Notes under the pieces: generated by a model
Databases searched by the model: none
Seen by the model: only the letters and a program-made list of their open reading frames with translations
What the model was told of the DNA's origin: nothing
Translations under genes and position numbers: made by a program
Assembly (NCBI RefSeq): GCF_029436685.1
Contig: NZ_JAROCY010000025.1
Location: 1-48,570, forward strand
Length of the DNA stretch: 48,570 nt
Origin: Novosphingobium cyanobacteriorum
GTDB lineage: Bacteria; Pseudomonadota; Alphaproteobacteria; Sphingomonadales; Sphingomonadaceae
Reading direction: 5' to 3'
Shown here: positions 32,833-40,502 of the stretch, in pieces
How positions within the stretch are numbered: the stretch's first letter is position 1
Layout of the letters: each line of letters starts with the position of its first letter

Positions 32833-34176
32833 ATGGCCGATTACCTGACCATCCCCAATCCGAACGCCACTTATCCCACCAGCCCGGATGCGGAATTCCC
32901 CCGCTGCCGTGGCGACGCCATCACCGGCGATCGCTACTGGTCGAAGGACTTTGCCGCGCTTGAATGGGAAAGGATGTGGAAGCGCATCTGGCATGTCGGC
33001 GGCCGCACCTCCCAGCTTGAGGAAGCGGGCGATTTCATCACCCACAACTTCATGCGCCAGTCGGTCATCATGGTCCGGCAGAAGGACGGCGGCATCCGCG
33101 CCTTCCACAACGTGTGCCGCCATCGCGGCAACCGCCTCGTCACCACCGAGGAAGGCGGCGTGGCCGATCACTTCACCTGCCCCTACCACGGGTGGAAGTG
33201 GAACATCGATGGCGCGCTCGATTGGGTGCAGGATGAAGAGGATTTCCGTCAGGGCAGCCCTTGCGGCAAGCTGCGGATGAAGGAAGTGCCCTGCGAAACC
33301 TGGGGCGGCTTCGTGTTCTACAGCTTCGATCCCAACGCCGTTCCGCTTGAGGAATATCTCCACCCGATCCCCACCCTGCTCAGGAACCGCGATCTGGCCA
33401 ACTGGAAGCGGGTCGTCTGGCGCACCCTGCGGGTGAACACCAACTGGAAATTCGCGTCAGACAACTTCAACGAATCCTACCACATCCCCTCGGTCCATCC
33501 GCAGTTCGAAGGGATGATCGACGATCACTATTCCACCACGATCTTCGAGATGTACCCCAGCGGGCACAACCGCATGATCGAGAAGCTGCAGCCTTCCAGC
33601 CGCTACATGGATGCCCAGCAGGTCAAGCCGCTGTGGGCCGAAGTGCTGAAAGAGTGGGACATCGATCCCGCCGAATTCGAAGGCCGCGCGCAGGAAGGCC
33701 GCATCGCGCTGCAGCAGGCCCGTCGCAGGCTGGGCCCCGCGCGCGGGTTCAGGCACTTCGACCGGCTCAGCGATGACGAGCTGACCGACCAGTTCCACCA
33801 CACATGCTTTCCCAACTTCACCATCACCGGCACGCCGGAAGGGTTGCACGTGTTCCGTACCGAACCCGATGCGGAAGACCCGAACTGGTCGACCTTCGAT
33901 TACTGGTACCTTTCGCCGGAGATCGAAGGGCAGCAGATCCCCACGCTCTATGGCCTGCGCCCATGGCGCGATGCCGAGCACCAGACCGGCGATTTCGACG
34001 CCTATACCGCGGAGATCAAGCAGGGCGATTTCCTGATCCAGGACCTCGAAGTTGCCGTCACCCAGCAGCAGGGCCTGCATTCGCTGGGGCATGACGATGC
34101 CTACCTCTGCGAACAGGAAACCCGCATCCGCCGCTTTCACGAAGTGATCAACGACTACCTCGAAGGGCGGCGCTGA
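32833..34176 (+). CDS. Rieske non-heme iron oxygenase alpha subunit (C3)
   Basis: A 447-residue oxygenase subunit of type C. Rieske ligands are Cys95-x-His97 (VCRHRGNRL) and Cys116-x2-His119 (CPYHGW). Catalytic ligands are His217 and His222 in NWKFASDNFNESYHIPSVH; Glu214 is in the bridging position, and a late Asp occurs in IQDLEVAVTQQQG. GGAGAG precedes the start; the open frame continues upstream without support. It is similar to C1 along its whole length (CRGDAITGDRYWSKDF against LRGDAITGDRYYSKEF). A flavoprotein/cytochrome pair follows. Confidence 0.95.
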   Translation: MADYLTIPNPNATYPTSPDAEFPRCRGDAITGDRYWSKDFAALEWERMWKRIWHVGGRTSQLEEAGDFITHNFMRQSVIMVRQKDGGIRAFHNVCRHRGNRLVTTEEGGVADHFTCPYHGWKWNIDGALDWVQDEEDFRQGSPCGKLRMKEVPCETWGGFVFYSFDPNAVPLEEYLHPIPTLLRNRDLANWKRVVWRTLRVNTNWKFASDNFNESYHIPSVHPQFEGMIDDHYSTTIFEMYPSGHNRMIEKLQPSSRYMDAQQVKPLWAEVLKEWDIDPAEFEGRAQEGRIALQQARRRLGPARGFRHFDRLSDDELTDQFHHTCFPNFTITGTPEGLHVFRTEPDAEDPNWSTFDYWYLSPEIEGQQIPTLYGLRPWRDAEHQTGDFDAYTAEIKQGDFLIQDLEVAVTQQQGLHSLGHDDAYLCEQETRIRRFHEVINDYLEGRR

Positions 34177-34181
34177 TCCCG

Positions 34182-34226
34182 GCCCCCTCCCGTTCATCCT
34201 GAGCCTGTCGAAGGAGGGAGGGGGGC
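34182..34226. repeat. Dispersed sphingomonad-type intergenic repeat with inverted arms
   Basis: The segment TTCATCCTGAGCCTGTCGAA (34193-34212) belongs to a short repeat seen in many sphingomonad genomes, as I recall it. It is flanked by C-rich and G-rich arms (CCCCCTCCC and GGGAGGGGGG) that could fold into a stem. It lies between Rieske C3 and the flavoprotein gene and may act as a terminator or be a mobile remnant. Confidence 0.6.
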
Positions 34227-34282
34227 TGTTCAGCACATACACACGGCACCAGCCGGCAACGACAAAGGAACGGGAGAACACC

Positions 34283-36016
34283 ATGACCACCACACGTATC
34301 GATCGGCGGCGCATGCTCGCCGGCGCGGGGATCGCTGCAGCCGCTGCGGCCACCGGCGGCCTAGCCACGCAAGCCGGCGCGCAGACGGCGGAACCCGGCT
34401 GGGACCATGAAACCGACGTGCTCTGCGTCGGCAGCGGTGCCGCCGCCGGCACCGCGGCGGTCACCGCGCTGGCGCAGGGCGCGCGCGTGCTGATGGTTGA
34501 AAAAATGCCGATCCTTGGCGGCACCACCGCCAAATCGGGCGGCGTGGCGTGGATCTTCAACCACTTCATCCTGCGCGAACAGGGCATCCAGGACAGCAAG
34601 GACGATGCCCTGCGCTATGCCGTGCGCTATGGCTATCCGCGCCAGTACAACCCCTCCAGCCCCACCCTCGGGCTGGACGAGAACCGCTTCCGCGTGGTCG
34701 AGGCGTTCTATGATCACGGCTCTGCCGCCATCGACCACTTGCGCGAACTGGGCGTGATGCAGTTCAAGCAGTTCCGCCTGTTCCAGGTGGATCGCCCTGC
34801 GCCCGACTATGCTGATCACTTGCCCGAAAACAAGGTGCCCACCGGTCGGACGCTTGAACCCGCCGTCGGCTCCGGTTCATCGCAGGGTGGCGGCAGCCTT
34901 GCCGCGCAGCTCCACGCCCACCTCAAGGCCAAGGGCGTGCCGATCCTCACCCGCACCCGCGTCACCCGCCTGGTCAAGGACGGCTCCGGCCGCGTCATCG
35001 GCGTGGAGGCGAAGCAGGGTGACAAGGCGATCCGCATCAAGGCCACCAAGGGGGTCGTCTTCGGCACCGGCGGCTATTCGCACAACGTCCAGCTGTGCGA
35101 CATGCACCAGCCCGCCGTCTATGGCTCGTGCGCCCTGCCCGGCTCCACCGGCGATTTCATCCCGATCGCGCAGGATGCGGGCGCGATGATGGGCAACCTC
35201 GGCCTTGGCTGGCGCTCGCAGGTCGTGCTGGGAGAGGCGCTGAAGACGCGCGGCATCGGCCTTGGCGCCTTCGTCCTGCCGGGGGATTCGATGATCCTCG
35301 TCAACAAGTACGGCCGCCGTGTCGTGAACGAAAAGCGCGACTACAACGATCGCACCCAGGCCCATTTCTGGTACGACCCGGCGCACGAGGAATACCCCAA
35401 CCACCTGATGTTCATGCTGTTCGACCAGCGCAGCATCGACGCCTTCGGCGGGGCCTTCCCCTTCCCCGTCGACAAGTCGGAACAGCCCCACCTGCTCGAA
35501 GGGCAGACCTGGGAGGAACTCTTCGGCAGGATCGACGCCCAGCTCGCCGGGTGGCAGGACCGCACCAGCGGCGTCCGCCTCGCGCCGGACTTCGCGGCGA
35601 ACGCCAAACAGACCATCGCAACCTTCAACGGCTATGCCAGGAAGGGCGTCGATGCGGAGTTTGGGCGCGGCAAGTACCTCTATGACCGTGAATGGCACCT
35701 GCTGTTCTCGGCTCGCCGCGCAGGCACTTCGCAGCCGGAAAACCCCTTTCCCAACAACACGATGCACCCCTTCGCCGCCAAGGGGCCATACTACGCCATC
35801 GTGCTCGCGCCGGGCACGCTGGACACCGCCGGCGGGCCGCAGGTCAACGCGCAGGCGCAGGTGCTGGGCGCCAACGGCCAGCCGATCCCCGGCCTCTACG
35901 CCGCGGGCAACTGCATCGCCGCGCCCACCGGGCAGGCCTATCTCGGCGCGGGCGGCACCATCGGCCCGGCCCTCACCTTCGGCTACATCGCCGGCAAGCA
36001 CGCAGCAAGCGCATGA
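34283..36016 (+). CDS. Tat-exported FAD-dependent dehydrogenase (fumarate reductase/KstD-like)
   Basis: A 577-residue flavoprotein of the FAD_binding_2 family (succinate dehydrogenase/fumarate reductase flavoprotein, ketosteroid delta1-dehydrogenase). A twin-arginine signal (IDRRRMLAG, then an Ala-rich stretch ending AGAQ) predicts export of a folded, FAD-loaded enzyme to the periplasm. The dinucleotide site is VLCVGSGAAAGTAAV (from residue 47), with VEKMPILGGTTAKSGG. The C-terminal FAD contact is GLYAAGNCIAAPTGQAYLGAGGT. Its stop overlaps the ATG of a c-type cytochrome (ATGA), the obvious electron acceptor. It probably adds or removes a C=C bond next to a carbonyl. Confidence 0.92.
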   Translation: MTTTRIDRRRMLAGAGIAAAAAATGGLATQAGAQTAEPGWDHETDVLCVGSGAAAGTAAVTALAQGARVLMVEKMPILGGTTAKSGGVAWIFNHFILREQGIQDSKDDALRYAVRYGYPRQYNPSSPTLGLDENRFRVVEAFYDHGSAAIDHLRELGVMQFKQFRLFQVDRPAPDYADHLPENKVPTGRTLEPAVGSGSSQGGGSLAAQLHAHLKAKGVPILTRTRVTRLVKDGSGRVIGVEAKQGDKAIRIKATKGVVFGTGGYSHNVQLCDMHQPAVYGSCALPGSTGDFIPIAQDAGAMMGNLGLGWRSQVVLGEALKTRGIGLGAFVLPGDSMILVNKYGRRVVNEKRDYNDRTQAHFWYDPAHEEYPNHLMFMLFDQRSIDAFGGAFPFPVDKSEQPHLLEGQTWEELFGRIDAQLAGWQDRTSGVRLAPDFAANAKQTIATFNGYARKGVDAEFGRGKYLYDREWHLLFSARRAGTSQPENPFPNNTMHPFAAKGPYYAIVLAPGTLDTAGGPQVNAQAQVLGANGQPIPGLYAAGNCIAAPTGQAYLGAGGTIGPALTFGYIAGKHAASA

Positions 36017-36411
36017 TCGGAAAGGCCATTTTCGGCGGCGCAGGTCTCCTCGCGCTCGCCTGCGCCGCACAGGCCCAGGCGCCCACGCCGGTCAGCTACA
36101 CGGCGGACATCGCCCCCCTGCTCGAAGCGAACTGCGCCACCTGCCACCTCACCGGCGAGGAAGCGGGCGGCATGTCGCTGGTGTCAGACAGCGCGCTGTC
36201 CTTCCTCGTCAACAAGCCCTCGCAGGAGGCGCCGGGCGTGCTGCGGATTGCGCCCGGCGATCCGGACAGGAGCTATCTGGTGATGAAGCTGGAAGGCTCG
36301 CACATTGCGCATGGCGGGTCTGGGGCGCGGATGCCGTTCGGTGGCAGCCCCCTTCCCGCCACCGAAATCGCGAAAATCCGCGCGTGGATCGCCGCCGGGG
36401 CCAATCCCTGA
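36013..36411 (+). CDS. Small periplasmic c-type cytochrome
   Basis: A 132-residue exported cytochrome with a signal peptide (MIGKAIFGGAGLLALACAAQAQA) and one haem attachment site, CATCH (Cys41, Cys44, His45). A likely axial Met is in ARMPFGG. The pattern (IAPLLEANCATCH ... DPDRSYLVMKL) fits the domain often fused to or paired with periplasmic oxidoreductases. It is translationally coupled to the Tat flavoprotein, so it should carry its electrons to the respiratory chain. Confidence 0.9.
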   Translation: MIGKAIFGGAGLLALACAAQAQAPTPVSYTADIAPLLEANCATCHLTGEEAGGMSLVSDSALSFLVNKPSQEAPGVLRIAPGDPDRSYLVMKLEGSHIAHGGSGARMPFGGSPLPATEIAKIRAWIAAGANP

Positions 36412-36438
36412 TCCAAACTACTGAAATTGCATTGAAAA

Positions 36439-36526
36439 GGCCCCGATTGCGGGTGGAATCGGGGCCGTACATTGAAAACGACTGAGAAGGGGTTGAGATC
36501 GACTGACAGGGGGTTGAGCCCCCCTG
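36439..36526. terminator. Two hairpins between convergent cytochrome and SDR genes
   Basis: GGCCCCGATT pairs with AATCGGGGCC (36439-36448 with 36457-36466). A second hairpin, CAGGGGG-loop-CCCCCTG, lies at 36507-36526. The genes on both sides converge here, so a bidirectional terminator is likely. The spacer repeats ATTGAAAA and GGGGTTGAG twice each. Confidence 0.65.
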
Positions 36527-36549
36527 ACCCCACCCAAAAGGCGCCCCGG

Positions 36550-37329
36550 TCAGACCTGGCTGAAACCGCCGTCCATCACGAACTCGGCACAGGTCACGAA
36601 GCTTGCCGCATCCGAGCAGAGATAGACCACGCCACCGCCCATTTCATCCGGCCGGCCCATGCGCCCGATCGGATGGTTGGCCACGATCCCCTGCAGCGCC
36701 ACCTCGCGCGAGGGGACGGCGCCGAGTTCGACATAGCGGTCCATGATCGAATTGAGCATGGCCGTGTCGATCCCGCCGGGATGCACAGAATTGACGCGGA
36801 TGTTGTATCCCAGCGCCGCGAATTCCGCGCCCAGGCACTTGCTGAGCATCTTCACCGCCGCCTTGCTAGTGCAGTAGGCCGCGTTGAACGGCGCGCCGCG
36901 CAGGCCGCCCACGCTGGAGAAATTGACCACCGAAGCGCCCGATTTGCGCGCCTTTCCACCTTCGCGCAGCAGCGGCAGCAGGATCTGCGTACCGATGATG
37001 ACCGAATCGACGTTGATCGCATTCACCCGGTGGAATTCTGAAAGCGGCGTGTCTTCGAACTTCGTCACGATCGAATAGCCGGCGTTGTTCACCAGCGCAT
37101 CGAGCCGGCCATACTTTTCCTGCACCAGCGCCGCCACGGCGCGCCAGTCGGCCTCGCTCGTCACGTCGTGCTTCAGGTAATGGTCCGCGCCTTCGATCTC
37201 TGCTTCGGCAACCAGATCGGTGGCGACGACCGTGGCGTTCGCCGCCTTCAGCGCCTTGACCAGTTCGCGGCCGATGCCGCCGGCCGCGCCGGTGACGACG
37301 GCGACCACATCATCGAGAGCAATCGTCAT
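36550..37329 (-). CDS. Short-chain dehydrogenase/reductase (third of three)
   Basis: A 259-residue classical SDR with TGAAGGIG, NNAG, FSSVG and catalytic YCTSK, ending FVMDGGFSQV. Asp in VATDLV suggests NAD. Its start overlaps the stop of the SDR at 37326 (ATGA), so the pair is translated in a coupled way; a longer start four codons upstream is less likely. Like its two neighbours it may oxidise a secondary alcohol formed in the island pathway. Confidence 0.92.
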   Translation of the reverse strand: MTIALDDVVAVVTGAAGGIGRELVKALKAANATVVATDLVAEAEIEGADHYLKHDVTSEADWRAVAALVQEKYGRLDALVNNAGYSIVTKFEDTPLSEFHRVNAINVDSVIIGTQILLPLLREGGKARKSGASVVNFSSVGGLRGAPFNAAYCTSKAAVKMLSKCLGAEFAALGYNIRVNSVHPGGIDTAMLNSIMDRYVELGAVPSREVALQGIVANHPIGRMGRPDEMGGGVVYLCSDAASFVTCAEFVMDGGFSQV

Positions 37330-38147
37330 TGTGCAGTCCATCCCCCGTCGATGACCAGCTCTGCGCCGGTCATGTAGCTGGAATCCTCGCTGGCGAGGAA
37401 AAAGGCGGCGCTGGCCAGTTCGGCCGGCTGCGCCAGGCGGCCGATGGGCGTGCTGGCAACAACGCCGGCCACCAGATCATCGGGCTTTTCGGCAAAACCC
37501 TGATCCACCCAGCGCTGGAATCCAGCCTTGAGCAGCGGCGTTTCCACGAAGCCGGGATGCAGCGAATTGGCGCGGATCGGCGTCTTCTTCTGGCAGAATT
37601 CGATGGCGATGCCCTTGGTGAACAGGCGCACCGCCCCCTTGCTGGCGTTGTAGGCCGAAACTTCGTTCATCCCCACCAGCCCCATGATCGAGCTGACGTT
37701 GATGATCGAGGAGCCACCACGGAAATCCTTGCCGCTTTCCGCCATCATCGGCACGAAATGCTTGGTGCCCAGGAACACGCCGTCGACGTTGATCGACATG
37801 ATCCGCCGCCAGCCTTCCATGGATAGGCTTTCCACCGGCCCGGTCAGATCGATGCCGGCGTTGTTCACCAGCACATGGCACTTGCCGTGGCGTTCCTTCA
37901 CCATGGCGACGGCGCGCTCCCAATCCTCTTCCCTGGCCACGTTGGCCGAGACATAGCTGGCCGCCTGCCCCAGCCGCGCCAGCACCGAGGTGGCGGCTTC
38001 GCTGTCTGCCGCATCGAGATCCGACAGCACCACTTCCGCGCCTTCGGCCAGGAAGCGTTCGACGCAGGCGAGGCCGATGCCGCGCAGGCCGCCCGAGACG
38101 AAGGCGACGCGGCCCTTCAGCCGTTGAGAACCCAGTTCCATGGTCAT
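37326..38147 (-). CDS. Short-chain dehydrogenase/reductase (second of three)
   Basis: A 273-residue classical SDR with SGGLRGIG, NNAG, VSSIM and catalytic YNASK, ending ELVIDGGWTAQ. The Asp of VLSDLD favours NAD. Its ATG overlaps the stop of the upstream SDR by one base (TGATG). The three SDRs differ clearly in sequence, so they are not a recent triplication and probably act on different intermediates or stereoisomers. Confidence 0.92.
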   Translation of the reverse strand: MTMELGSQRLKGRVAFVSGGLRGIGLACVERFLAEGAEVVLSDLDAADSEAATSVLARLGQAASYVSANVAREEDWERAVAMVKERHGKCHVLVNNAGIDLTGPVESLSMEGWRRIMSINVDGVFLGTKHFVPMMAESGKDFRGGSSIINVSSIMGLVGMNEVSAYNASKGAVRLFTKGIAIEFCQKKTPIRANSLHPGFVETPLLKAGFQRWVDQGFAEKPDDLVAGVVASTPIGRLAQPAELASAAFFLASEDSSYMTGAELVIDGGWTAQ

Positions 38148-38926
38148 CAGACCCCCATCATGCCGGCGGTGGTGGCGCCATCGATCGCGATCTCGGCGCC
38201 GGAAATGAAAGCGGCTTCATCCGAGGCAAGATAGGCGACAAGGCCCGAGATCTCGTGGATCTGGGCCATGCGCCCCATTGGCGCCATCCCGTCGTACATC
38301 GCGCGCGCGGCGGCGGGATCAGGCTGCGCGTTCATGATCTGGGTGATCAGCGGGGTTTCCACCACGCCGGGCAGGATCGCGTTGACGCGGATCTTGTACT
38401 TCTTCATCCCGCAATAGACCGCGGCCGACTTTGCCAGCGCGCACACGGCCGATTTGGTGACGGAATAGGCGACATAGTTGCCCAGCGGGCGGGTGGCGTT
38501 CATCGACGAATTGATGATGATCGAGCCCGTGGCGCCGGGGTTCTTCACCATGGCGCGGATCGCGTTCTGCACGGTGAGCATCACGCCGGTCTGGTTGACG
38601 GCGATGATGCTGTTCCAGCCATCAAGGCTTACATCCTCGATGCTGCCATCGCCCGCTTCGGTCCCGGCATTGGCGAAGGCGATGTCGAGGTGGCCTTCGG
38701 TGGCGAGGATATCGTCGATCAGCGTGCCCCATGCCGCCTCATCCTGCACGCGGTGCTTGCGGAACACCGCGCCGGTTTCCGCACAGAGCGCGGCGGCAGG
38801 CTCTTCCTTCGATCCGGTGAACCACACCTTCGCGCCTTCTTCCGAGAGGCGCTGCACGGCGGCAGCACCGATGCCGGTGGTGCCGCCCGTGACAAGGGCC
38901 ACCTTGCCTTCGAGTCTCCTGCTCAC
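38147..38926 (-). CDS. Short-chain dehydrogenase/reductase (first of three)
   Basis: A 259-residue SDR with TGGTTGIG, FANAG in place of NNAG, NSSMN and catalytic YSVTK. I chose the GTG at 38926 because GGGAGAG lies 4 bases before it and the protein then starts VSRRLEGKVALVTGG; the open frame continues for 70 codons upstream into Rieske B3 without support. It heads the three-SDR minus-strand operon, divergent from B3 with a 160-base shared promoter region containing an island operator copy. Confidence 0.9.
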   Translation of the reverse strand: MSRRLEGKVALVTGGTTGIGAAAVQRLSEEGAKVWFTGSKEEPAAALCAETGAVFRKHRVQDEAAWGTLIDDILATEGHLDIAFANAGTEAGDGSIEDVSLDGWNSIIAVNQTGVMLTVQNAIRAMVKNPGATGSIIINSSMNATRPLGNYVAYSVTKSAVCALAKSAAVYCGMKKYKIRVNAILPGVVETPLITQIMNAQPDPAAARAMYDGMAPMGRMAQIHEISGLVAYLASDEAAFISGAEIAIDGATTAGMMGV

Positions 38927-39043
38927 TGTTCTCTCCCGATTGATGCCTGGCCCGCAAAATGCTTGGCTGAGTGGTGCAGGCTGGCGGAGACGCGCGCAAC
39001 CTATGCTTTTGCGCAAGGTGACTCGCGCGCCCGCGAAGGCCAA

Positions 39044-39063
39044 AACCGGCATAACCGAAGGTA
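39044..39063. promoter_or_regulatory. Island operator copy 5, upstream of Rieske B3
   Basis: AACCGGCATAACCGAAGGTA matches the left half of the other copies fully and the right half partly (GAAGG for GCCGG, then TA). It ends 23 bases before the B3 start and about 118 bases from the start of the divergent SDR operon. It is the weakest of the five copies. Confidence 0.5.
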
Positions 39064-39086
39064 ATCCTGGGTGAGGAATCAAAACG

Positions 39087-40502
39087 ATGGCAGAGCGTGA
39101 TCCCAATATCGGCGGAACCGCGCGGTCCGAAGGCATCAGCTGGCAGGATCTGCTGGCGCAGGATTCGCGCCCGGCCCCCGCGATCCTGACCGAAGAAAGC
39201 TATCAATACCGGGGCAGCGCGCCGATTGCCGCCGAACGCTATACCAGCGAGGCGTTCGCCAAGGCCGAGCGCGAGAAGATGTGGCCCCATGTGTGGCAGT
39301 TCGCCGCGCGGGAGGAGGACATTCCCGAAGCCGGCGATTACACCGTGTTCGAGAACGCGGGCCGTTCATGGCTGATCAGCCGCCAGGAAGACGGCAGCGT
39401 GAAGGCGATGCACAACGTGTGCCTTCACCGCGGGCGCAAGCTGCGCACCGAAGACGGCACCGCCGACAAGTTCACCTGCCCGTTCCACGGCTTTGCCTGG
39501 AACAAGGACGGCAGCTTTGACGGCATGCCCTGTTCGTGGGACTTCAAGCATCTGCAGGCCGACAAGATGGCCCTGCCCGAAGCCGAGGTGGGCCGCTGGG
39601 GCGGGTACATCTTCCTGCGCGAGGAAAAGGGCGGGCCGAGCCTGGAGGAATACCTTGCCCCGATCCCCGAGTTCTTCAAGCGGTGGCGGCACGAGGAATG
39701 CACCACGGTGATCTGGGTGGCCAAGGAAGTGCCGGCCAACTGGAAGGTGACGGCCGAAGCCTTCATGGAAGCGTGGCACACCGTGGTGACCCACCCGCAG
39801 CTGCTGCCCTTCACCGGAGACGCCAACAGCGCCTATTGGACATATGGCGACAATGTGAACGTGAACCACGTGCCCTTTGGCATCATGAGCCCGCACGTGG
39901 ACCCGGATGGCAAGACGCAGCAGTGGATCGTCGACGAATTCTGCAAGTACAACGGCCGCAGCGCCGACAACTATGAAGCGGCGGGCGATCCCTTTGCAGT
40001 GACCGTGCCCGAAGGCATGACCGCGCGCGCGGCGCTGGGCGCGGCGATGCGCAAGGGCTATACCGAGCAGACCGGGTATGACCACGACCACGCCACCGAT
40101 GCCGAGCTGCTCGACGGCCTGGTTTACAACGTGTTCCCCAACTTTGCCCCGTGGGGCGGGTTCATGCCCAACATCGTCTATCGCTGGCGCCCGGGAAAGA
40201 CGCCGGACACCTGCCTGATGGAAGTGCGCATCCTGGCCCGCGTGAAAAAGGGCGATCCGATGCCGCACGGCGTGCCGATGAAGCTGCTGACGCCGGAGCA
40301 GAAGTGGACCGACGCGCCCGAGCTGGGCGTGCTGGGCCACGTGTTCGAACAGGACATGGACAACCTGCCCTATGTGCAGGATGGCCTGCATGCGTCGAAG
40401 ACGGGCGAGGTGAACCTGGGCGATTACCAGGAAATCCGCATCCGCCAGTTCCACCAGACGCTGGACAAGTACCTGAACGGCGAGCTGGGGGCGAAAAAGT
40501 GA
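39087..40502 (+). CDS. Rieske non-heme iron oxygenase alpha subunit (B3)
   Basis: A 471-residue oxygenase subunit, the close paralogue of B1. Rieske ligands Cys102-x-His104 and Cys121-x2-His124 and catalytic His221 and His226 (NWKVTAEAFMEAWHTVVTH) have the same numbers as in B1, so the first half aligns without gaps. Glu218 takes the bridging position, and a late Asp lies in FEQDMDNLPYVQDG. A Trp precedes His221 where B1 has Tyr. GTGAGGA lies upstream of the start. Its stop overlaps the GTG of the ThuA-like gene (GTGA). The substrate is unknown, possibly a close relative of that of B1. Confidence 0.95.
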   Translation: MAERDPNIGGTARSEGISWQDLLAQDSRPAPAILTEESYQYRGSAPIAAERYTSEAFAKAEREKMWPHVWQFAAREEDIPEAGDYTVFENAGRSWLISRQEDGSVKAMHNVCLHRGRKLRTEDGTADKFTCPFHGFAWNKDGSFDGMPCSWDFKHLQADKMALPEAEVGRWGGYIFLREEKGGPSLEEYLAPIPEFFKRWRHEECTTVIWVAKEVPANWKVTAEAFMEAWHTVVTHPQLLPFTGDANSAYWTYGDNVNVNHVPFGIMSPHVDPDGKTQQWIVDEFCKYNGRSADNYEAAGDPFAVTVPEGMTARAALGAAMRKGYTEQTGYDHDHATDAELLDGLVYNVFPNFAPWGGFMPNIVYRWRPGKTPDTCLMEVRILARVKKGDPMPHGVPMKLLTPEQKWTDAPELGVLGHVFEQDMDNLPYVQDGLHASKTGEVNLGDYQEIRIRQFHQTLDKYLNGELGAKK

